This document shows, piece by piece, positions 44,014 to 52,417 of a DNA stretch of 64,000 nt (position 1 is its first letter; each line of letters opens with the position of its first letter). The stretch covers positions 1,480,001 to 1,544,000 of the forward strand of contig NZ_VULY01000018.1 of assembly GCF_009696485.1 (NCBI RefSeq), given 5' to 3'. A model generated the notes under the pieces. It did no database searches. It was not told the origin of the DNA and saw nothing but the letters and a program-made list of their open reading frames with translations. Source of the stretch: Suipraeoptans intestinalis. Lineage in GTDB: Bacteria > Bacillota > Clostridia > Lachnospirales > Lachnospiraceae. Position numbers and translations under genes: made by a program.

Positions 44014-44538
44014 ATGAAGATGGGAGTAACACAGATCAGCCCCCGAGCGGTACAGAGAGAAGCAGAAAGAAGCTACAAGGAGGGGTACTATTGCTGTGAA
44101 GCGCTGATGAGCGTGATCCGGGAGGCGTTCCAACTGGACGTTCCGGAGGAAGTGATCGCCATGTCTTCCGGGATGGCTGTGGGAGTCGGAAGATCGGGGT
44201 GTGCCTGCGGGGCATTCAACGGCGGCGTAATGGCTCTGGGCATGTTTTTTGGACGGACAGAGCAGAATGGACCAAAAGATCCCAAGAGTATCAAGTGTAT
44301 GGAGCTGACCCATGAACTGCACGACTGGTTCAAAAAGGCAAATGAGAAAAATGCTATTTGCTGTCGGGTACTTACCAGAGAGTTTGATATGGGGCAGGGG
44401 GAACATAAGGAGCAATGCATTTTCTATACCGGACTTTGTGCATGGAAGGTAGCGCAGATCGTCTGTCGCGAGCTGGGAATCCGAAATCTGGATGAGATCG
44501 ATGAACCGGCGGGAAGACGTAAACTTGCGGATATTTAA
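44014..44538 (+). CDS. C_GCAxxG_C_C family protein, copy 1 (174 aa)
   Basis: Small cysteine-rich cytoplasmic protein, presumed redox or metal related. The defining pattern is visible: Y-Y-C-C near 28, GRSGCACGAFNGG near 67, a Cys in KCMELTHELH near 100, ICCRVLTREF near 120 and a final QCIF near 137. AGGAGGTTACAGG precedes ATG. It is followed after 39 bp by a TDT transporter, and a paralogue lies on the opposite strand beyond it. No enzymatic function is established for the family; these proteins are common in anaerobes. Confidence 0.85.
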   Translation: MKMGVTQISPRAVQREAERSYKEGYYCCEALMSVIREAFQLDVPEEVIAMSSGMAVGVGRSGCACGAFNGGVMALGMFFGRTEQNGPKDPKSIKCMELTHELHDWFKKANEKNAICCRVLTREFDMGQGEHKEQCIFYTGLCAWKVAQIVCRELGIRNLDEIDEPAGRRKLADI

Positions 44539-44577
44539 GACCTTGATAAACTTACAAGACGGAAGGAAGATGCAACG

Positions 44578-45501
44578 ATGAAGCATGTGATCAAAAAAAT
44601 ATCGATTCCCGTTTGCGGGGTGATGCTGGGAACGGCAGCGCTGGGGAATCTTCTTCAAAGCTATTCGGAGAAAATCCGCTATGTATGCGGAGGCTTTGCG
44701 GCGCTGCTTCTGGTAGGAGTGCTGCTCAAGCTGATTCTGGATGTTCGGGCAGTGAAGGAGGAACTGAAAACTCCTGTTGGAGCAAGTGTGGCAGGAACCT
44801 TTTCCATGGCACTGATGATCTTTAGCACCTATCTGAAGCCATTTATAGGAAAGGGGGCATATTACCTCTGGGTATCAGCAATAGGACTGCATCTGGTGCT
44901 GATTTGCTATTTTACAGTAAAATTCATGATAAAACTGCAGATGCCAAAGGTGTTTGCCAGTTACTATATTGTTTATGTAGGGATCGCAGTAGCTGCCATT
45001 ACGGCGCCTGCTTATGAAAAACCGCAGGTGGGAAGTCTGGCCTTTTGGTTTGGATTTCTCACTTTATTGCTGCTGTTGGTGCTGGTAACTTACAGATATA
45101 TGGCATACAAAGAGGTTCCGGATCCGGCAAAGCCACTGATCTGCATTTATGCAGCGCCGGCCAGTCTGTGCCTGGCGGGATACATCCAGTCCGTTACGCC
45201 GAAATCCTACGGATTTTTGATGGCAATGTTTGCTTTGTCATCTGTTCTGTACCTGTTTGGACTGGTAAAAGCGCTGCAGTGTTTGAAGATGCCATTTTTT
45301 CCCAGTTATGCTGCGTTTACCTTTCCTTTTGTAATCAGCGCCATTGCAGCAAAGCAGACAATGGTGTGTGCGGCAAACCTGGGGCATCCTTTGCCGGTTC
45401 TTCGATTTGTGGTACTGGCAGAAACGGCAATAGCCGTGTGCCTGGTAGTGTACACCTACATACGGTTTGTGGGATTTCTGTTTGGGAAAGGGGAAAAATA
45501 G
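44578..45501 (+). CDS. TDT-family (TehA/SLAC1-like) transporter (307 aa)
   Basis: About ten hydrophobic helices. The start IPVCGVMLGTAALGNLL and the PASLCLAGYIQSV segment match tellurite-resistance/dicarboxylate transporter proteins, which act as anion channels or exporters (TehA, Mae1, sulfite pump Ssu1). In an anaerobe, export of sulfite or a dicarboxylate is plausible but not shown. GGAAGGAAGATGCAACG precedes ATG. Confidence 0.82.
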   Translation: MKHVIKKISIPVCGVMLGTAALGNLLQSYSEKIRYVCGGFAALLLVGVLLKLILDVRAVKEELKTPVGASVAGTFSMALMIFSTYLKPFIGKGAYYLWVSAIGLHLVLICYFTVKFMIKLQMPKVFASYYIVYVGIAVAAITAPAYEKPQVGSLAFWFGFLTLLLLLVLVTYRYMAYKEVPDPAKPLICIYAAPASLCLAGYIQSVTPKSYGFLMAMFALSSVLYLFGLVKALQCLKMPFFPSYAAFTFPFVISAIAAKQTMVCAANLGHPLPVLRFVVLAETAIAVCLVVYTYIRFVGFLFGKGEK

Positions 45502-45611
45502 TCCTCTGAAACAGGGCTTTCAGGGAAAGTCCTGTGAAGATGTGGGAGTTCCAACACGTTTTGTTCTATAAGTCAAGACGTGGTAAAAATATTGCAGATG
45601 AAGTCATGGAA

Positions 45612-45668
45612 GGAAGGAGTCCACTTCTGCGCTGTTTTGCGAAAAGTGGACTTCTTCCTTCTTTTTTA
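45612..45668. terminator. Terminator between TDT and the convergent C_GCAxxG_C_C gene
   Basis: A 15-bp stem (45612-45626 with 45644-45658, one G-U) followed by TTCTTTTTT. Serves the TDT gene; part of the A-rich left side could also stop the opposite gene. Confidence 0.75.
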
Positions 45669-45712
45669 TTTCGCGAAAAATGGCGTCCTGTCTGTCGTTA
45701 CCAGGGAGAAAA

Positions 45713-46162
45713 TCAGCAGTTCCCTGCTTCCCGCAGAAGGATTTCCGCCACTTTTTCTACGGTATGTTCCACAAAAGCGGTACACTGTGCTTTTCGCTCA
45801 GGGGACTGCTTTTCCATGCCTCTGGTCAGAATCCGGCAGCAGGTGCCGCCGCAGCTGTTCCGAAAGGAGTCATGCAGTTCCTGGGTCAGTCGAAAACAGG
45901 TCTGGACCTTGGAATCGCCCGGCACGGTGCGGCCAAACACGTAGCCGATACACATGGTGCCGCCGGCAAGAGCGCCGCAGATACAACCGCCGCCCCCAAG
46001 TCCCCAGGGGAAGCCGGAGCTCATGGCAATGGCGTCATCAGACATTTCTAAGGCAAAGTGCTTTCGGATAGCAAAGATCACAGATTCAGAACAGGCAAAA
46101 CCACTGTGAAAGGCTTGTGAAGCATCTTTTTTGAGTTCCGGGAGATGGATTTCTGTATTCAT
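45713..46162 (-). CDS. C_GCAxxG_C_C family protein, copy 2 (149 aa)
   Basis: Paralogue of the protein at 44014, on the opposite strand, with FACSES near 24, GGGGCICGALAGG near 58, TCFRLTQELHD near 88, GTCCRILTRG near 104 and AQCTAF near 119. The two share the order of all cysteines but are otherwise divergent, so not a recent duplication. AAAAGGAGGAGTTTT precedes its ATG. Confidence 0.85.
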   Translation of the reverse strand: MNTEIHLPELKKDASQAFHSGFACSESVIFAIRKHFALEMSDDAIAMSSGFPWGLGGGGCICGALAGGTMCIGYVFGRTVPGDSKVQTCFRLTQELHDSFRNSCGGTCCRILTRGMEKQSPERKAQCTAFVEHTVEKVAEILLREAGNC

Positions 46163-46294
46163 AAAACTCCTCCTTTTTACATAGAGTCTACGCTAAGACC
46201 ACCTTATCGAAACCGTCTGGATTTGTCAATGTGATTTGGCAGTTATGACAGTACCCACAGGTTAAGAAGCAAGAGTCAGACCTGTGAAACCTGA

Positions 46295-46477
46295 CTGAAG
46301 TATGGTACGACAAATAAAGGCATTGGAGAAATTGGTATTCACAAGTTGGAGCATTCATTGGGAGAGCAAGATGATAAGAGAGAGAATTTATTGTTCAATT
46401 ATATCGTAAAGAAAGCGAATGCCATTGTATGTACGTTAATTAAAGAGCGGAATTTTGAGAAGAAGCAGATAAAATAA
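46295..46477 (+). pseudogene. Open frame of 60 codons without start, AT-rich, unidentified
   Basis: Bounded by stops, reading LKYGTTNKGIGEIGIHKLEH... to ...LIKERNFEKKQIK. No ATG in frame and no ribosome site. Codon use fits the acquired block. Probably a 3' fragment of a lost gene; not identified. The rest of 46163-46603 holds only the TetR promoter region and nothing else visible. Confidence 0.3.
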
Positions 46478-46521
46478 ATGCTGTCTACTTTTAAAGATAT
46501 TTTAAAAAAATAAAAAAATGG

Positions 46522-46550
46522 TTGTTAGATAGTGCTAACTGATATATAAT
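46522..46550 (+). promoter_or_regulatory. Sigma-A promoter of the TetR-led operon
   Basis: TTGTTA (46522-46527), 17-base spacer containing the inverted repeat GTTAG/CTAAC, perfect TATAAT (46545-46550). Confidence 0.75.
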
Positions 46551-46584
46551 ACCGTTAACGATATACCGACGATACCGTCGATAC
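46549..46584 (+). promoter_or_regulatory. Two adjacent dyads, probable TetR operator
   Basis: ATACCGTTAACGATAT (46549-46564) is a palindrome with one mismatched pair; ATACCGACGATACCGTCGATAC (46563-46584) is an imperfect palindrome with perfect CGACG/CGTCG arms. They lie between the -10 box and the ribosome site of the TetR gene, the usual place for autorepression. Confidence 0.55.
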
Positions 46585-46603
46585 AGGAGAGGAGGGAATA
46601 GAT

Positions 46604-47194
46604 ATGTGTGCTGTTAAAAGGTTGAGTGAAGTAGAAAGAAAAAAAGAGATTATGAATTCAGCTGCAAAAGTAATTGCCGCAAAAGGGTTTGAAAAGACAA
46701 CTATGGAAGAAATTATTGCGGGAACAACTCTATCTAAGGGTGGTGTCTATCACTATTATGGAAGTGTTATCGAAATCTTTAAAGATATCATGATTCATGG
46801 AATTGAATATAGGAATGAAGTTATAAAAAAACATTTGGGTGGGTCTGAGAAGATTGTGACAAAGGAGTTTATGGCCAAAGAACTTGTAACAAAGATGCTT
46901 GACGATAATCCATACATGCCACTTTACATTGAGTTTCTAATTGCTAAAAAAAGAAATCCAGAGTTGAACAATCTCATGACAGAGCTACAAGAACAGACAA
47001 AAAAAAGATTTAAAATTGTTATGAGTGAAGTTCCAAGATGGATATCTGATTCTAATAGTTTTCAATTTGTTACCGACTTTATCAATGCAATGATCCTTGC
47101 ATCAGATGTTTTGGAGGCTAGAGAAAATTTCACTAAAAATAGACAGATTTTAGAACAAATGATTATTTGTATATTTGAAAATGGAGCGCAGTAA
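46604..47194 (+). CDS. TetR/AcrR-family regulator (196 aa)
   Basis: N-terminal helix-turn-helix (about 10-58: RKKEIMNSAAKVIAAKGFEKTTMEEI and LSKGGVYHYYGS), then a variable all-helical ligand domain. GAGGAGGGAATAGAT precedes ATG. It heads the acquired transporter block and very likely represses it through the dyads right upstream. Ligand unknown. Confidence 0.92.
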   Translation: MCAVKRLSEVERKKEIMNSAAKVIAAKGFEKTTMEEIIAGTTLSKGGVYHYYGSVIEIFKDIMIHGIEYRNEVIKKHLGGSEKIVTKEFMAKELVTKMLDDNPYMPLYIEFLIAKKRNPELNNLMTELQEQTKKRFKIVMSEVPRWISDSNSFQFVTDFINAMILASDVLEARENFTKNRQILEQMIICIFENGAQ

Positions 47195-47196
47195 AA

Positions 47197-47421
47197 ATGA
47201 AGGTGTATAAAAAATTATGTTCCTATGTTCGGATGAAATGCTAAGAGAGTGTTTATCAAATTACTTATAATATTTTTGTGAATGGGATTATGGAAGGTTG
47301 TGAAATCTTAGATGGAGCAAGGAATAGCTTTATAAGTGATAGAGAGTTCTTTGTAGAAACTATAAAGCTGTCTATTGATAGCTGTGATAAATATAAAATA
47401 AATTTTTTAACTAGAAGTTAG
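47197..47421 (+). pseudogene. 74-codon frame broken by an in-frame stop, unidentified
   Basis: Starting at an ATG two bases after the TetR stop, the frame reads MKVYKKLCSYVRMKC, then TAA, then ESVYQITYNIFVNGIMEGCEI... to a stop at 47419. Only one stop interrupts it and the downstream part has normal protein composition. Could be a decayed extra regulator or a small conserved gene. No ribosome site, so expression is doubtful. Confidence 0.35.
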
Positions 47422-47449
47422 TATACACTAATCAAAAGGAGGTAAATCA

Positions 47450-49366
47450 ATGAAGAAGAAAAAATATAATGATGAATTGCTTGACTCTGCTTCGGGCAGC
47501 AAGACGCTCAAGCGAAATGAAAATCTGATAAAAGAGGTAGAGAGTCTAAACTTGGATGTTCCTGATGAGATTATGCAACGAATCGAAAGTGATGTTGAGC
47601 AAAGTGAAAAACAGCCCAAAATTAGTATGGGCGGTTTAAACAAGGCACTTATGAGTGTAGCTCCGGAGTATAAAGGTAGGATGCGACTTTCTGTCATTTT
47701 TGCCTGCATTGGAGAACTTTTTAGCTTTTCTACTTATTTCTTCAGTGCCTATGCGGCAGGGTGGCTTATAAAAAATGCCGGCGGTAACCCGGTCAGTTTT
47801 GATGCACTTCTGAAATATGCTTTTTTTGCAATAGGTTCACTGCTCCTTTACTTTATATTTACCGGATTTAGCACAACCATTTCACATAAAACATCATTTT
47901 CTATACTCGCAAAACTTAGACAGACTTTATTCGAGAAGTTAAAGGTAATTCCAATGGGATACTTGGTGGATAATCCTGTAGGTAAAATTAAGGTGATTAT
48001 CATGGATCGAGTTGCAGATATGGAAGATTGGGTAGCTCATCTTATGCCGGAACTGCCCAGTAGACTTTTACATCCGATACTTTGTGTAATCATTTTATTT
48101 TTCTTAGATTGGCGTATAGGGGTATCAATATTTGTACCACTGCCAATTGCCTTTATCGGAATGGCCACTATGATGTACAAATATCGCAGCAGGATGGCTG
48201 TGTGGTTATCAAGTTATGCCAATGTTGCTGATAGAAGTGCTGAATATGTTCGTGGAATCCCTGTAATCAAAGCATTTGCACAAGATAAAGTTTCGTATGG
48301 AAAATTTGCAGATGCGGTAAAATTTTATCATTTCTCTACGATGAAGTGGTGGAAACAAAGCTGGTTTGGCAAAGCGCTGATGACTGCAGCAATGATGACA
48401 CCACAGATAGTGAGTATGCCTTTAGCTTTTTATTTATATGGGAAGGAACAAATCGGCATCGAAACCCTGCTTTTAGCACTTATTCTGCCGATTGCCATTC
48501 TCCCACAGGCTTTTGCAATCATGATGAGCTTTGAACTTTTCCAGATGGCATCCAATACTTGGGTATCCATACAAGAATTGCTTGATATGCCTGCCCAAAA
48601 ACGCCCTGATTCAGAAAATAAGGTTACTATAGACAAGAATAAGGGGATCAAATTTGATCATATAAGTTTTTCTTATCATGATGGAACGGAGATATTGCAT
48701 AATATTTCTTTTGAAACAAAGCCGGGAGAAGTAACTGCAATTGTAGGGCCTTCGGGTGGGGGAAAATCTACAATTGCAAAGCTTTTAGCAGGCTTTTGGG
48801 ATCAGTCATCGGGCACGATTTCTCTTGGGGGTGTGGATACAAAGAAAATTTCATTTCAACAGCTTGCAGAAGAGATTTCTTTCGTATCACAAGATAATTT
48901 TCTCTTCGATGTGAGTATCAGGGATAACATAAGACTTGGTAAGCCTTATGCGACCGAAGACGAAATTGTTGCGGCGGCAAAAGCTGCTCATTGTCATGAT
49001 TTTATTATGTCACTTCCTGATGGCTATGATACTAAAGCAGGGGAAGCGGGCGGAGCAATGTCAGGAGGGGAACGACAACGAATAACTCTTGCCAGAGCAA
49101 TTTTGAAGCCTGCATCAACAATTATTTTAGATGAAGCAACCGCTTATGCCGATCCGGAAAATGAAGCACTCATTCAAGAAGCAATATCCAATCTCGTAAA
49201 GGGGAAAAATCTTGTGATGGTCGCCCATAGATTAAATACCATTAAACAGGCACACCAAATCATCCTAATCGATAAAGGTCAAATTATAGCCAAGGGTAAA
49301 CATGAGGAGCTTATGGAAGAATCGCTCTATGCAAGTCTTTGGAAACAATATTTGGGAGAGGAGTAG
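47450..49366 (+). CDS. ABC exporter half-transporter with fused ATPase, subunit 1 (638 aa)
   Basis: N-terminal cytoplasmic extension of about 70 residues, six-helix type IV membrane domain (about 70-370), then ATPase: Walker A GPSGGGKST near 437, signature MSGGERQRI near 540, Walker B IILDEATAYADPENE near 560. Paired with the next gene, three bases downstream, as a heterodimer. Such pairs include IrtAB/YbtPQ-like siderophore importers and multidrug exporters. AAAGGAGGTAAATCA precedes ATG. Confidence 0.92.
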   Translation: MKKKKYNDELLDSASGSKTLKRNENLIKEVESLNLDVPDEIMQRIESDVEQSEKQPKISMGGLNKALMSVAPEYKGRMRLSVIFACIGELFSFSTYFFSAYAAGWLIKNAGGNPVSFDALLKYAFFAIGSLLLYFIFTGFSTTISHKTSFSILAKLRQTLFEKLKVIPMGYLVDNPVGKIKVIIMDRVADMEDWVAHLMPELPSRLLHPILCVIILFFLDWRIGVSIFVPLPIAFIGMATMMYKYRSRMAVWLSSYANVADRSAEYVRGIPVIKAFAQDKVSYGKFADAVKFYHFSTMKWWKQSWFGKALMTAAMMTPQIVSMPLAFYLYGKEQIGIETLLLALILPIAILPQAFAIMMSFELFQMASNTWVSIQELLDMPAQKRPDSENKVTIDKNKGIKFDHISFSYHDGTEILHNISFETKPGEVTAIVGPSGGGKSTIAKLLAGFWDQSSGTISLGGVDTKKISFQQLAEEISFVSQDNFLFDVSIRDNIRLGKPYATEDEIVAAAKAAHCHDFIMSLPDGYDTKAGEAGGAMSGGERQRITLARAILKPASTIILDEATAYADPENEALIQEAISNLVKGKNLVMVAHRLNTIKQAHQIILIDKGQIIAKGKHEELMEESLYASLWKQYLGEE

Positions 49367-49369
49367 AAT

Positions 49370-51106
49370 ATGGAGTTTATAAAATTATCATTCAAATTAG
49401 CGGGACAGTATAAGAATCGACTGAAAGCGGGGATGTTACTTATCTTTCTTCAAAATGCTTCCATGTTGTTTGGATTTTTCGCTCTATTCCTTGCATTCGG
49501 CTGGATGAATGAAACTACCATCGGGCATATGTGGACGATTTTGGGAGTATTGTTTGCATCCTTCCTTTTTAATTTTCTGACAGGGTGGGCGAAAAGCGGT
49601 CTTAGCGACGGTGTTTTCTTTGGGATTTTCAAGGATTACCGACTTACAGTTGGCGAAAAACTTAAAAAAGCACCTATGGGATATTTTGCAGAACAAAGTT
49701 TATCAAGAATTATGGCGGCATTTACCAATGTTATGAAGAGCCTTGAAAATTACTCCGCAATGAGTATAGACTTTGCTGTTTCCGGTATTTCAATATCCTT
49801 TTTCCTTTTAATCGGAATGTTTAGTGTAAATATTAAAATCGGAATTTTAACTTTCATTTGTCTAATTCTTATTTGGCTTTGCGTATTTCTCATGGTAAAT
49901 CAGGCAAAGAGAGAGATTGCACGTGAACATACTGCCATTACCAAGGTGGGAGACGCTCTGGTTGACAGTATCAGTGGCGTTCCTGTGCTTCGTAGTTTTC
50001 CTTTTGCGGACAAGGGCGTTGTGGAAGAAATTCACTCTAAATTAAAAAATGCTTCTGAGGAACTTAGAGTTTCCCAAGTACATTTCGAGATTGTTTTTGT
50101 TATTTATGCTAGAATTTTTTCTACTATTATCAATCTCTCAAGCCTGCTTGTTACACTGTTTTCTTGCTATCTTTATACGAAAGGGGAAGTTTTATTACCA
50201 CAAGCACTCACTGTTTCGGCTGCTGGCTTTATGATTTTTGGCGGCTTAAAACAACTTGAGAATGCGGCTATCCTGATGGTGAAAAATCCTGCCAATATGC
50301 AGTATTTGGATGAGGTCTTAGATATTCCTGAAATCAGTGACGGGACTTTAGAAGTTATGGAAAACCAAGAGATCGTCTTTGATAAGGTGAGTTTTAGTTA
50401 CGACAAAAGAAATACTGTTTTAAAAGATCTTTCATTTACGATTCCTCAAGGCTCAAAGACAGCTATTGTAGGACCGTCGGGTTCCGGAAAGACTACAATT
50501 ATCAATTTAATATCTCGTTTTTATGATGTTGACAGTGGTGAAATCAGATTAGGGAATAAGGATATACGAGATTATAAAGTAGAAAGATTACTAAAAAAAC
50601 TTTCACTTGTTTTCCAGGATGTGTATCTTTTCCAAGATACCATAGAAAACAATATTCGCTTTGCAAACCCTAAGGCAAGCCATGAAGAAGTAGTGGAGGC
50701 TGCCAAAAAGGCTCGTTGCCACAATTTCATTATGGAACTTCCTTATGGTTACAACACTATGGTAGGCGAGGGTGGAAGTTCCCTTTCCGGCGGAGAAAAA
50801 CAGCGAGTTTCTATTGCAAGAGCGTTACTTAAAAATGCACCGATTATTCTTTTAGATGAAGCGACCAGTTCTGTTGACCCTGAAAATGAGCATGAGATTT
50901 TAGCGGCGATCGAAGAATTATCCAAGGGGCACACTGTTATTTCCATAGCGCACAGACTTTCTACCGTGAAAAAAGCGGATCAAATCTTGGTAATTGATAG
51001 TGGTACATTGGAGCAAGTGGGAAAACACAATGATTTGATCTGCAAGGAAGGAATTTATTCATCGTTTATTCAAGCACGAGAACGTGCGGCTAATTGGACA
51101 TTGTAG
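49370..51106 (+). CDS. ABC exporter half-transporter with fused ATPase, subunit 2 (578 aa)
   Basis: Six-helix membrane domain (about 15-310) and ATPase with GPSGSGKTT near 366, LSGGEKQRV near 475 and IILLDEATSSVDPENE near 495. Both subunits retain the catalytic glutamate after Walker B, so both ATP sites could be active, unlike many heterodimeric exporters with one degenerate site. GAGAGGAGTAGAAT precedes ATG. Confidence 0.92.
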   Translation: MEFIKLSFKLAGQYKNRLKAGMLLIFLQNASMLFGFFALFLAFGWMNETTIGHMWTILGVLFASFLFNFLTGWAKSGLSDGVFFGIFKDYRLTVGEKLKKAPMGYFAEQSLSRIMAAFTNVMKSLENYSAMSIDFAVSGISISFFLLIGMFSVNIKIGILTFICLILIWLCVFLMVNQAKREIAREHTAITKVGDALVDSISGVPVLRSFPFADKGVVEEIHSKLKNASEELRVSQVHFEIVFVIYARIFSTIINLSSLLVTLFSCYLYTKGEVLLPQALTVSAAGFMIFGGLKQLENAAILMVKNPANMQYLDEVLDIPEISDGTLEVMENQEIVFDKVSFSYDKRNTVLKDLSFTIPQGSKTAIVGPSGSGKTTIINLISRFYDVDSGEIRLGNKDIRDYKVERLLKKLSLVFQDVYLFQDTIENNIRFANPKASHEEVVEAAKKARCHNFIMELPYGYNTMVGEGGSSLSGGEKQRVSIARALLKNAPIILLDEATSSVDPENEHEILAAIEELSKGHTVISIAHRLSTVKKADQILVIDSGTLEQVGKHNDLICKEGIYSSFIQARERAANWTL

Positions 51107-51143
51107 AAGCCGAAAAATAAAAAATTTTAATAGGAGGATATAA

Positions 51144-51725
51144 ATGAAAGAAAAGAAGCTAAAAATTAAAGATCTAGTAACTATTGGGGTATTTGCTGTT
51201 ATCTATTTTATAGTGATGTTTGGTGTAGGAATGATTGGAATGGTGCCTGTTTTATTTTTAATCTATCCTAGCATTCTTGGTGTTGTGACAGGTACCATCG
51301 TTATGTTATTTATGGCAAAGGTTCAAAAGCCTTGGAGTTTGTTTATATTGGGAATACTATCCCCGTTATTAATGTTTGCCATGGGACATACTTATGTAAT
51401 AGCAGTTCATGCTCTTGGCGTTATGGTTATTGCTGAAATGATCAGAAGAGCGGGGGAATACCATTCTTTTAAACACAATATGATGGCTTTTGCCATTTTT
51501 AATACATGGATTTGTGGATCTTTAATGCAAATGCTATGGGCAAAAGAAAAATATATTGAATTATCAATGATGATGGGCAAAGAATATGTAGATGCATTAG
51601 AAAAGTTGATTACCTATCCACATATGGCATTAGTGTATGTAGGTGCTGTAATCGGTGGAATTATAGGAGCATACATTGGAAGGGCACTTCTTGAAAAACA
51701 CTTTAACAAAGCGGGGATTATTTAA
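51144..51725 (+). CDS. ECF transporter S component, MptD/Trep-like (193 aa)
   Basis: Membrane substrate-binding subunit of an energy-coupling factor importer, six helices, starting KLKIKDLVTIGVFAVIYFIVM. Similar in layout to the family annotated as MptD putative ECF S components. It confers substrate choice; vitamin, metal or metal-chelate are possible. AGGAGGATATAA precedes ATG. Its stop shares a base with the next start. Confidence 0.8.
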   Translation: MKEKKLKIKDLVTIGVFAVIYFIVMFGVGMIGMVPVLFLIYPSILGVVTGTIVMLFMAKVQKPWSLFILGILSPLLMFAMGHTYVIAVHALGVMVIAEMIRRAGEYHSFKHNMMAFAIFNTWICGSLMQMLWAKEKYIELSMMMGKEYVDALEKLITYPHMALVYVGAVIGGIIGAYIGRALLEKHFNKAGII

Positions 51726-52417
51726 TGGTGGTTGCGGAAAACAACAGATTAAATCCCAATCCCATAACAAAGTTTTTTGTTGTGGGATTGTTGGGTTTAA
51801 CTGTGGTGCATTCTATTCACCTTATTTTGGAATGGGCAGTCATATTTATTATTTCCATTATGTATTTAATAAATGGATTTAGAAAAGATGCAGTAAAAAA
51901 TATCATAGTCTTTGGTATTTTATTTCTTGCACCAAATTTTAAGATACTAGCTCAGTTGCCAATCATAATAAAGCTGCTCTTTTCTTTGATTTTTGTGATT
52001 CGTATGTTTTACATCCCTTATGCAGCAGGGAAATTCCTAATTAAAACATCAGATGTGGGGAGCATTATTTCATCTATGGATGCTTTAAAGATACCAAAAG
52101 TTGTATCTGTTCCTGTGGCAGTGATGTTTCGATTTTTTCCGTCTTTTGTGGAGGAAAAGAATAACATCAAAATGGCAATGAAAATAAGGGGGATAGATAC
52201 AAAAAATCCTTTGAAATACTTGGAGTATGTAGCTGTACCGCTTTTAATTATTTCATCTAATATCGCTGATGACATCTCCAAGGCTGCAGAAACGAAATGT
52301 ATTGCAAATCCCATAGAGAAAACAAGATATATTACAGTGGGGGTAGGACTGATTGATTTTATTTATGGGCTAACGATGGCGGTAATAGTGATAGGAGGAT
52401 GGTTATGCTTGAAATAA
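51725..52417 (+). CDS. ECF transporter T component (CbiQ-like, 230 aa)
   Basis: Membrane coupling subunit. Several hydrophobic helices and a cytoplasmic segment MAMKIRGIDTKNP (about 155) with the A-R-G type motif that touches the ATPase. It begins in the stop codon of the S component and overlaps the ATPase gene by 13 bp, so the three are coupled. Confidence 0.85.
   Translation: MVVAENNRLNPNPITKFFVVGLLGLTVVHSIHLILEWAVIFIISIMYLINGFRKDAVKNIIVFGILFLAPNFKILAQLPIIIKLLFSLIFVIRMFYIPYAAGKFLIKTSDVGSIISSMDALKIPKVVSVPVAVMFRFFPSFVEEKNNIKMAMKIRGIDTKNPLKYLEYVAVPLLIISSNIADDISKAAETKCIANPIEKTRYITVGVGLIDFIYGLTMAVIVIGGWLCLK

Noticed and set aside
43692-44099. 135-codon frame in the gap between LysR and the C_GCAxxG_C_C gene
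   Set aside because: Overlaps both neighbours, very rich in Lys, Arg and Glu, and has no ribosome site.
46163-46603. Possible integration site or insertion sequence end at the left edge of the AT-rich block
   Set aside because: No inverted terminal repeat, transposase fragment, or tRNA end could be seen.
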